A DNA stretch of 64,000 nucleotides from Chlorobiota bacterium (lineage in GTDB: Bacteria; Bacteroidota; Chlorobiia; Chlorobiales; Chlorobiaceae). How positions within the stretch are numbered: the stretch's first letter is position 1; every line of letters starts with the position of its first letter. Location: NCBI GenBank assembly GCA_016868665.1, contig VGGK01000007.1:16995-80994 (forward strand). Direction: 5' to 3'. The notes under the pieces were generated by a model. The model was not told where the DNA came from. It saw only the letters and a list, made by a program, of their open reading frames with translations, and did not search any database. A program made the translations under genes and the position numbers. Below, piece by piece: positions 28,393-36,423 of the stretch.

Positions 28393-29231
28393 AAAGCGAT
28401 CTCATCATCAGGACCATGACCCGCAAAGATGTCGATATGGCGGTAGACTGGGCTGCCGCCGAAGGGTGGAACCCCGGTATACATGACGCAGACTGCTTCT
28501 GGAGTGCCGATACGAACGGTTTCGTCGGGGGATGGCTCGGCGACGAGCAGGTTGCTGTGATATCCGTTGTCCGCTACGGCAGTTCGTTCGGATTTCTCGG
28601 CTTCTATATCGTCAGGCCCGACTGCCGCGGCAAAGGATATGGTCTGCAGGTATGGAACACCGGCCTTGAACGCCTCGAAGGGCGCACCGTGGGTCTTGAC
28701 GGCGTGGTTGCCCGGCAGGAGAACTACCGCAAGTCAGGTTTCAGTCTCGCCTGGAACAACGCCCGCTATGAAGGAAAGGGTGGCGGGGAAACAGCTCCGG
28801 GCGTGATTCCCCTCGGATCGGTGCCGAAAACGGAACTTTACGGCTACGACCGGCAGTTCTTTGCCGAGCCTCGCGAAGCATTCCTCGGATGCTGGATCAG
28901 CCGTCCCGGTACGCAGTCGCTCTGCAAGATGCATGGCGGCAGACTTGCCGGATACGGAGTGGCGCGTCCCTGCCGCAACGGATACAAGATCGGTCCGCTT
29001 TTTGCAGACAGTCCGGAGATCGCCGAACATCTTTTCGTCTCGCTCAAAGCAGGAGTGCCTGAATCCGAACCGCTGTTTCTCGACATACCCATGCCGAATA
29101 CCCATGCGCTCGCCCTGGTTGAGCGGCACGGCATGCGGCCTGTATTCGAAACTGCCCGCATGTACAGGGGAAAAGCCCCGGAGATCGGGCTCTGCCGAAC
29201 CTACGGCATCACCTCCTTTGAACTTGGCTGA
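28389..29231 (+). CDS. GNAT-family N-acetyltransferase coupled to cqsA
   Basis: A 280-residue protein with an N-terminal GNAT domain (about 1-130): [37 protein letters not shown] (the acetyl-CoA loop R-x-x-G-x-G) and [12 protein letters not shown]. The C-terminal half (about 140-280) resembles the second acetyltransferase-like domain found in YitH/GNAT proteins, with [11 protein letters not shown] and [17 protein letters not shown]. Its ATG overlaps the cqsA TGA by 4 bp, so it is coupled to autoinducer synthesis. It could modify the 3-amino form of the signal, or be unrelated; nothing in the sequence decides this. It converges on the rhodanese gene. Confidence 0.87.
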   Translation: MKSDLIIRTMTRKDVDMAVDWAAAEGWNPGIHDADCFWSADTNGFVGGWLGDEQVAVISVVRYGSSFGFLGFYIVRPDCRGKGYGLQVWNTGLERLEGRTVGLDGVVARQENYRKSGFSLAWNNARYEGKGGGETAPGVIPLGSVPKTELYGYDRQFFAEPREAFLGCWISRPGTQSLCKMHGGRLAGYGVARPCRNGYKIGPLFADSPEIAEHLFVSLKAGVPESEPLFLDIPMPNTHALALVERHGMRPVFETARMYRGKAPEIGLCRTYGITSFELG

Positions 29232-29249
29232 TCTCGTATCAGGCCGCGT

Positions 29250-29624
29250 TCACGATCGGCCGCCAAGCAGCTTCAGCAGCCGGCCAAAAATGCTCTGATT
29301 CTGTTTTTTCGTAACCGGCAGACCGGCCCTCTCCCAGCCGATAATGCCATCCTGCAGATTCGCCACGTTTTTGTATCCGCGGCTCATCAGCATACTCGCG
29401 GCGGTCGTGCTCCGGTTGCCGCTTCTGCAGACCATAATCACCTTGCGGTTCGCAGGAATTTCTCCGCAGCCGCTCTCGAACCGGCTGAGCGGAACCGCCA
29501 TCACCTCCGGAACATCGAAAGCTTTCCTCTCGATCTCGCCTTTTTCGCGAACATCGACCAGCAGCGCCCCTTTCCTTGTCATTTCAAAAGCGGCGGAAGG
29601 AGCTATATGTCTGACTTTTGCCAT
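29250..29624 (-). CDS. Single-domain rhodanese (sulfurtransferase)
   Basis: A 124-residue cytoplasmic rhodanese domain. The active-site loop is CRSGNRS (66-72) with persulfide-forming C66, preceded by LLVDVREKGE and followed by the DGIIGWERAGLPV C-terminal signature. Such proteins carry persulfide sulfur in sulfide or sulfur metabolism. It converges with the GNAT gene and is preceded by the 43-bp palindrome at 29658-29700, in which a TATAAT (complement of 29663-29668) lies 39 bp before the ATG, so it is probably tightly regulated. Confidence 0.92.
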   Translation of the reverse strand: MAKVRHIAPSAAFEMTRKGALLVDVREKGEIERKAFDVPEVMAVPLSRFESGCGEIPANRKVIMVCRSGNRSTTAASMLMSRGYKNVANLQDGIIGWERAGLPVTKKQNQSIFGRLLKLLGGRS

Positions 29625-29657
29625 AAGTACATTGATTCAATTGGATGCTCTGTGCTC

Positions 29658-29700
29658 ATCGTATTATATACCCATACCCGGTAAGGGTATATAATACGAT
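29658..29700. promoter_or_regulatory. Perfect 16-bp-arm palindrome: operator/promoter of the rhodanese gene
   Basis: ATCGTATTATATACCC (29658-29673) and GGGTATATAATACGAT (29685-29700) are exact reverse complements around an 11-bp centre. Inside it a second pair ATACCC (29674-29679)/GGGTAT (29685-29690) is nested. There is no T-tract on either side, so it is not a terminator. TATAAT occurs in each arm, so a -10 element is embedded. ATACCC/GGGTAT arms recall CsoR/CstR-family operators, which is an inference. Confidence 0.75.
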
Positions 29701-29888
29701 ATTGCATGAACAACAACAACGGTCAGGAAAAGAAAGAAGGGGAACGCTCGCAATTACATAAAAAAAAATCAATCTCCGGGAGCCATCATTGCTCCGGGTT
29801 ATGCCCACCTGCCATCTCGAAACGCCCGTGATGCAGCAAAACCGGGCCAGACTCCCGTTGCAGGATCATCTCCTCTTTATACAAGGGG

Positions 29889-29908
29889 GGCGGACATTCC
29901 TGTCTGCC
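29889..29908. repeat. REP-like hairpin GGCGGACA-TTCC-TGTCTGCC
   Basis: 8-bp stem (one mismatch) with a TTCC loop. A wider 26-bp block around it, AAGGGGGGCGGACATTCCTG onward to GCCAT, recurs inverted at 30040-30068. Similar GGACATTCCTGTCC hairpins occur widely in bacterial genomes as dispersed repeats, as far as I recall. Confidence 0.65.
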
Positions 29909-30043
29909 ATGCAATTCAAGCGAACCATCTCGCCGGTAACGAGCCGGGAAACAGGCAACGAAGCCGGAGCAAAGACTTGTGCGCTGTTTGGAGTGCATTG
30001 CTGCTTTATGGGGATGGGGCACTGTGGTGTGAGTAAATCGAAT

Positions 30044-30063
30044 GGCGGACAGGAATGTCCGCC
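30044..30063. repeat. REP-like hairpin GGCGGACA-GGAA-TGTCCGCC
   Basis: Perfect 8-bp stem with a GGAA loop; inverted partner of the hairpin at 29889-29908. The two face each other across about 135 bp. Confidence 0.7.
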
Positions 30064-30074
30064 CTCCTTTGGAA

Positions 30075-30159
30075 TTCGAACCCATACGATCGGGTTCTCA
30101 TCCCGCCCTGAAAGCAAAAACCCCGCTTTCGCGGGGTTTGCTGCGGAGAGGGTGGGATT
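30075..30159 (-). repeat. 85-bp duplicated block: tRNA-Ser 3' end plus terminator (copy 1, tRNA remnant)
   Basis: Aligned with 30233-30317, this block differs only in about seven bases near TTCGAACCCA. On the minus strand it holds the last 16 bases of a tRNA-Ser (complement of 30144-30159), then the GCGAAAGC-loop terminator, then GGGTTCGAA, itself a T-arm-like sequence. The rest of the tRNA is absent here, so it is a non-functional remnant or recombination footprint. Confidence 0.8.
30116..30139 (-). terminator. Terminator copy 1 (duplicate of the tRNA-Ser terminator)
   Basis: Stem AACCCCGC-GAAA-GCGGGGTT followed by TTT on the minus strand, identical to the copy after the intact tRNA-Ser. 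Confidence 0.8.
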
Positions 30160-30232
30160 GATTCGGGCCTGTCGGCCCTCACCCCTTCGGGGCGGACTCG
30201 CATTCGCTCGCCGTCGAAACGGCGTTGCCGTT

Positions 30233-30388
<156 letters not shown>

Positions 30389-30547
30389 GTGTGCTGTCGA
30401 AAGATCATGACCGCGACGACGTGGATTTGACATCGGAGTCCTGAAGGGTCAGAATATAATAAAAATAACAAAAACCCATCGTTTTGTCGGTTGAAAAACC
30501 GGGCGGACTGTTGAGCCTGGCCTGTCTGTCGGAAGCGATCCTGAACG

Positions 30548-30576
30548 AAAAAAGCCCCGGTCGATACCGGGGCTTT
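30548..30576 (-). terminator. Terminator after tRNA-Gly
   Basis: AAAGCCCCGG-TATCGA-CCGGGGCTTTTTT on the minus strand, 12 bp after tRNA-Gly. Confidence 0.9.
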
Positions 30577-30585
30577 CTGTTTTCC

Positions 30586-30660
<75 letters not shown>

Positions 30661-30822
30661 ATCTGAAAGAGTGGGCTAATTATAGGGATTTTTTTTTTTT
30701 CGTGCAACAGGAAAAAAAGCAAAGCCGGATTTTCTTGTTTTTTTATTCCTGTAACCCTTATCGTCACTGTTGTTTCAGTTCGTAACACATACACAAGTCA
30801 ATCGCCTGCGCGATGCGGGCGC

Positions 30823-32022
<1,200 letters not shown>

Positions 32023-32146
32023 GGAGCAGCAGCGAAAATTTACTGAAATGAGTCGGGTGCAAAAGGTCCCGGAAGCATCAAGCGCAGAAAAGGCGACGCT
32101 TAGGCAACAATAAAATTAATATATTGAAACTTTTCGAGAGATACCT

Positions 32147-32191
32147 ATGAAAGATACCCTTGTTCATCCGATCCGGAGAGTAGGCCAGTGA
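32147..32191 (+). CDS. Possible 14-codon leader ORF before lptD
   Basis: ATG 32147 opens a 14-codon frame ([14 protein letters not shown]) whose TGA overlaps the lptD GTG start as GTGA. The ATG lies 15 bp after TTTTCGAGAG. It could be a translational coupler for lptD or chance; the peptide is not recognisable. Confidence 0.3.
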   Translation: MKDTLVHPIRRVGQ

Positions 32192-34833
32192 CTGTCGGCA
32201 GGCATGTCATGCTGCTTGCGGCGGTTCTTGCGATGCATTTGCCGTACGGTGCTGCCGCTGCTGCTGAAACCGACGTTGTTTCCGGCAGCCATCTGCCGTC
32301 GTCGGCCGGAGCCCGTGAAAGCATCACCGCATTTTCCGCCAGGGATTCCCTCATCTACCATTTCGGTGCGAAATCCATGGAACTGCGGGGCAAAGCGCGA
32401 ATCGAACGCGATTCCACTACCGTCAGCGCTCCGAAAATAACGGTGGACTTCGGCAGTTCGACCATTCATGCATACGGAAGCGGAGCAGAAGCTCAGGGGA
32501 AGGCCGAACCTGCGGTATTCAGCAACCGGGAGGGCAGTTTCAATGCCGACAGGATCACCTATGCCTTCTCCTCGGGCAGCGGCGAAACCACCAACCTCAC
32601 ATCGAGTTCGTCCGGTGTTATTTTCGGCGGACAGCAGGTGAGCCGGCTTGAAAACGGCGAGCTTGTCATCCGCGACGGTACCTTCACCACCTGCGACGAC
32701 CCTGAACCGCATTACTGGATATCGTCGGACTACATGAAAATCATTCCCGGCAGCAGGATCATCGCAAAGCCCTTCATCATGTACATCCGGCCGGAAATCT
32801 TTTCGAAACGGCTGCCGGCCATTCCCATACTGCCCCTTCCGTTCATGGTTTTTCCGCTGCATGAAGGTCGTTCTTCCGGGGTGCTTATTCCCCGCCTGGG
32901 CCACGACGGCGACCGGGGCTACTCGTTTTCGGATCTCGGTTACTACTGGGCCATCAGCGATTACACTGACCTGCGCATCGAAGGCGACATCGCATTCAAC
33001 GGAAGCTGGAGGCTTGCCGAGCGGTTCCGTTACAACAGCCGGTACAACTTCACAGGCATGCTCGAAGGCGAATACGAACGATACTTCAAGGGCGACTCCG
33101 GCGACCCGGATTTCGAGGAGTTCAACAGCTGGAGCTTTCGCTTCGAACATCACCAGGATTTCGATCCATCCTCCTCCCTCGACGCGCGGCTTCGGTTCCA
33201 GGGCGGAGACCGCAGTTACGATCTCGACGCCATCGACAGCGGAACGGTCGTCAACGAGCAGGCCGAATCCTACGCATCATACGCAAAGACTTTCGATGAC
33301 GAGAACAGCATAGCCCTTATCAGTTATCAGCGAACCGACGACCTGAGAAGCAGCGATGAAAGTCAGCTCGCTGTCGCCGCTTTCCACCAGAACCGCTTCT
33401 ATCCGTTCCGTTCCGGCAGACTCGGCAGCCTTGACGACTGGCGGGACCGGCTCTCCATAACCTCGGGAGGTTCGCTTCGGGCGCTCTACTCTTCCAGTGC
33501 CGGCAGCGAGTTATGGGATTATCGTGCCGACGGAGCTATTGAAGCGGGTTATTTCAAGGAATATTCCCCGGGCAGCAAGGCGCTTTTCACCCAGGGCATC
33601 ACCCTTCAGGGCAGGTTCCTCGAGGACGAAACCTATGGCGACGACCGCTACGGCATGAGGCTGCAGCTGCCCTTCCGCGTGCAATCGACGCTCTTCAGCC
33701 ATTTCAACGTCAACGCCGGCATCTCTTTCAGCCGCTACCTTGTCGGAAACGACATCCTCAGATACTACGACGGCTCGAACGTCGTTACCGACGAGCGAAC
33801 CGGCACCGAAGGATTTTCGACCTGGCATATCGGCGCCGAAGTATCCACGCGGCTCTATGCGGCAATGGAAACGCCTTTTCTTGAAAGGCTCACCGGCCTC
33901 AAAGCCCTGCGCCATACGCTCATTCCTGCCCTGTCCTGGACCTGGAACCCCGATTTTACCGGTACCGCTTTCGATTATTACTCCACCGTGTTCAACGGAA
34001 GCGGCTACGATCGGTACAACCGCTTCGAACATTCGGTCTACGCCGATATACCCGAAGGACAGAATACCGTCGGACTGACCCTGAAAAACCTCTTTCACGG
34101 CAGACTGAGCTCTCCGGAGGGCATCGGCGATCGTACCCTGCACCTCTTCACGCTCTCCGCCTCGACCGCCTATAACTTCTCCGCCGGAGAATGCCCCTGG
34201 AACCCTCTGCTGGTGACGGCGTCGAGCAGCGCGCTCTTTCCGAATTTTCTCATGAGCGCCGGCGCGCTCTATGACTTTTACGACTACGATCCTCTGACGG
34301 GCGACCGGGTGGACCGATTTGCGGCTGAAGACGGAGGGGGATTGCTTCGGTTCGTGAAAGGGTATTTCAACATGAGCATGAACCTCGAAGGCCGCAGCCG
34401 CAACGGCCTTTCGGGGCGTCCCGAGGCGATGCGCGCCGAACAGGCCATATTCCGCGAACGGTTCGATGCCGGCGACTTCAGCGATATCGACTTTGCCCTT
34501 CCATGGCGTCTGCGCATGTCGCTCTACCTGCTCTCCGACAGAACCGATCCCCTCAAAGAGGCCGAAACGACCACGCTGCTCAACATGTCGGCAAAAGTCG
34601 CCCTGTCGAAAAACTGGCAGGTCGGCATCAATACCGGCTACGATATCCAGCGAAACGAGTTCGTTTTTCCGATGCTCCAGCTCTACCGCGACCTGCACTG
34701 CTGGCAGATGGGTTTCCAGTGGGTGCCCTCCGGCGAGTTCAACAGCTACTACTTCCAGATTGGCCTGAAAGCGCCTCAACTCGACGACATCCGGTTCAGG
34801 ACCGGCGGCAGGACGAGAGGCTACACCGATTAG
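32188..34833 (+). CDS. lptD: LPS-assembly outer-membrane protein LptD (OstA family)
   Basis: An 881-residue outer-membrane protein. A signal peptide (residues 1-27) is followed by an OstA/LptA-like domain (about 50-170, [19 protein letters not shown]) and a large beta barrel to the end (LptD-type [16 protein letters not shown], many alternating aromatic strands, late [19 protein letters not shown]). LptD inserts LPS into the outer leaflet with LptE, fitting the lpxK gene in the same window. Start GTG 32188 has GGAGAG 7 bp upstream; ATG 32209 is the alternative. Its stop overlaps the convergent hydrolase gene by 4 bp. Confidence 0.88.
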   Translation: MTVGRHVMLLAAVLAMHLPYGAAAAAETDVVSGSHLPSSAGARESITAFSARDSLIYHFGAKSMELRGKARIERDSTTVSAPKITVDFGSSTIHAYGSGAEAQGKAEPAVFSNREGSFNADRITYAFSSGSGETTNLTSSSSGVIFGGQQVSRLENGELVIRDGTFTTCDDPEPHYWISSDYMKIIPGSRIIAKPFIMYIRPEIFSKRLPAIPILPLPFMVFPLHEGRSSGVLIPRLGHDGDRGYSFSDLGYYWAISDYTDLRIEGDIAFNGSWRLAERFRYNSRYNFTGMLEGEYERYFKGDSGDPDFEEFNSWSFRFEHHQDFDPSSSLDARLRFQGGDRSYDLDAIDSGTVVNEQAESYASYAKTFDDENSIALISYQRTDDLRSSDESQLAVAAFHQNRFYPFRSGRLGSLDDWRDRLSITSGGSLRALYSSSAGSELWDYRADGAIEAGYFKEYSPGSKALFTQGITLQGRFLEDETYGDDRYGMRLQLPFRVQSTLFSHFNVNAGISFSRYLVGNDILRYYDGSNVVTDERTGTEGFSTWHIGAEVSTRLYAAMETPFLERLTGLKALRHTLIPALSWTWNPDFTGTAFDYYSTVFNGSGYDRYNRFEHSVYADIPEGQNTVGLTLKNLFHGRLSSPEGIGDRTLHLFTLSASTAYNFSAGECPWNPLLVTASSSALFPNFLMSAGALYDFYDYDPLTGDRVDRFAAEDGGGLLRFVKGYFNMSMNLEGRSRNGLSGRPEAMRAEQAIFRERFDAGDFSDIDFALPWRLRMSLYLLSDRTDPLKEAETTTLLNMSAKVALSKNWQVGINTGYDIQRNEFVFPMLQLYRDLHCWQMGFQWVPSGEFNSYYFQIGLKAPQLDDIRFRTGGRTRGYTD

Positions 34834-35711
34834 TTTTCGAGGGAATCAAGAATGCTTCCGAGCCGTTCGTTGAAAGCCTCGGAGGCATCGTGGTGGATGC
34901 AATGCGCAGCTTTTGGAATGATGAACGCCCCCGCCTGCGGCAGCAGCTGCTGGAACTCGGGAATGATTCTGTGCGGAGGAAGCGCGCTGTCCTCCGCTCC
35001 CCAGACAAGGAAAGCCTGACCTTCATAGCGGCAGGGTTTCGTAAGGTGATCGAGCGTGAAATCCTGCGGACGCCGCGAAGGAGAGAGATACGACCAGACG
35101 GCCCCTTTATCCTGCAGAGGTCTGGCGAACTGGTTGATCAGCTTCAGATCCACCTTGTTCTGATTGTAGTAAGTCGGAACCAGACTCTGGCTGACGCCGA
35201 CCGGATTTGCGAAAGCCGTAAAAAGCACCTCCCCGATCATCGGCGAACCGACAAGCCCGAAAAAAACCTTTGCCATGCCGTCCATGCTGTCGCCATATAA
35301 TCCCGACGGGTTTGCAAGCACCAGCGCGCGAACCTTTTCGGGACGGAGGTGAGCGTAATAAATGCTGCCCGCGCCGCCCATCGAATGGCCAACAAGAATC
35401 ACGTCGTCGAGCTTTTTCAGATGCAGGAACGCTTCGATCTGCGCGGCAAAAAGCTCCAGGCTGTAACGGACGTTGGGTTTCTGCGATTTGCCGAATCCGA
35501 TGAGGTCCATGGCATAGATTCTGCGGCTTCCTGCGAACCGGGGAATATTCTCCTTCCAGTGTTCGATCATCGCCCCGTATCCATGGAGGAACAGAAGCGG
35601 CGGTTTATCGTTCTGTTCGTTGCAGCCATACTCATGGTACCGGATTTTCGCTTCGTGTTCGGCAGAAAGCTGCCAGAGGAAATACTGATCTTTCACTGAT
35701 GAGTGGGTCAT
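34830..35711 (-). CDS. Alpha/beta-hydrolase
   Basis: A 293-residue alpha/beta-hydrolase with oxyanion-hole HGYGAM (43-48), nucleophile S110 in [10 protein letters not shown], acid in [11 protein letters not shown] and His in [10 protein letters not shown] cap region of about 90 residues lies between strands 6 and 7. No membrane segment or signal peptide. Family members range from esterases to C-C hydrolases, and the substrate cannot be told. It converges on lptD and its upstream side faces the Rrf2 regulator, divergent with 190 bp between. Confidence 0.87.
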   Translation of the reverse strand: MTHSSVKDQYFLWQLSAEHEAKIRYHEYGCNEQNDKPPLLFLHGYGAMIEHWKENIPRFAGSRRIYAMDLIGFGKSQKPNVRYSLELFAAQIEAFLHLKKLDDVILVGHSMGGAGSIYYAHLRPEKVRALVLANPSGLYGDSMDGMAKVFFGLVGSPMIGEVLFTAFANPVGVSQSLVPTYYNQNKVDLKLINQFARPLQDKGAVWSYLSPSRRPQDFTLDHLTKPCRYEGQAFLVWGAEDSALPPHRIIPEFQQLLPQAGAFIIPKAAHCIHHDASEAFNERLGSILDSLEN

Positions 35712-35901
35712 GATCGGAAGCCGTATAGTATGTTAAGCCATAAGCGATCGGGCCGTTGCCATGCTGCTCGTCGACAGGCAACGAAGATGCCTTTCTGAAA
35801 AGAATGCATAAAAATATACGATGCGTAAAACTAATTGCAATCCGCAGTGTTTTATTACCAGTTGGTTAGTATGCGCACTTTAAGAATTATTGTACTTTAT
35901 T

Positions 35902-36333
35902 ATGCTTCAGGTTTCAAGAAAATTCGAATACGGACTGCATGCGGTCACCTATCTTGCTACAAAAGGATCGGGTCGGGTAGTAACCGTAAAGGAGATGGCG
36001 GACCTCATAGGTTTTTCCCCGGAGTTTCTTTCGAAAGCGATGCAATGCCTGAAAAAAGCCGGAATCGTCGCCTCGGTGCAGGGAGTGAAGGGCGGATACC
36101 GTCTGGGGATGCCGCCGGAGGAAATTACCGTAGCCCGGATAGGCGTGGCCATCGAAGGCAATCCGCACCTCACCCGATGCGTTATAAAACCCGATAGCTG
36201 CGAAATTGCCGGGCATTGCAACTATCGCGGTTATATGCGCAATCTTCAGAACCGCATTCAGGATCTCATGGCATCGACCACCATCGCCGATCTGATCCGG
36301 GAGTATGAACCATCAATACCGGTTTCGCAATAA
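35902..36333 (+). CDS. Rrf2-family transcriptional regulator, probable Fe-S sensor
   Basis: A 143-residue Rrf2-type winged-helix regulator: MLQVSRKFEYGLHAVTYLA, VTVKEMADLIGFSPEFLSKAMQCLKKAGIV and the wing GVKGGYRLG. Three cysteines, C93, C100 and C106, lie in the loop where IscR and NsrR bind an Fe-S cluster, so cluster binding is likely. A TTG at 35890 would add four residues; ATG 35902 is preferred. Its targets are unknown; the divergent hydrolase or uvrA, 90 bp downstream, are the nearest genes. Confidence 0.9.
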   Translation: MLQVSRKFEYGLHAVTYLATKGSGRVVTVKEMADLIGFSPEFLSKAMQCLKKAGIVASVQGVKGGYRLGMPPEEITVARIGVAIEGNPHLTRCVIKPDSCEIAGHCNYRGYMRNLQNRIQDLMASTTIADLIREYEPSIPVSQ

Positions 36334-36423
36334 AGCTCATGGCGACTCCGGTTCTCTCCGTTATTTACGTAAGGAGAGTCGTATATTCCCATTGTTCGAG
36401 TCAATGAAACCGCCAATACCATC

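Larger units (their letters stand above)
29701..30074. other. Gene-free interval with an inverted repeat pair
   Basis: No credible gene. Open frames here run through repeats and differ in every frame. The main content is the inverted pair of GGCGGACATTCCTGTC hairpins listed separately; the rest is low-complexity intergenic sequence. Confidence 0.6.

Noticed and set aside
29658..29700. The rhodanese palindrome as an intrinsic terminator for the rhodanese/GNAT pair
   Set aside because: It lies upstream of the rhodanese start, is AT-rich in the arms and lacks a following T-tract.
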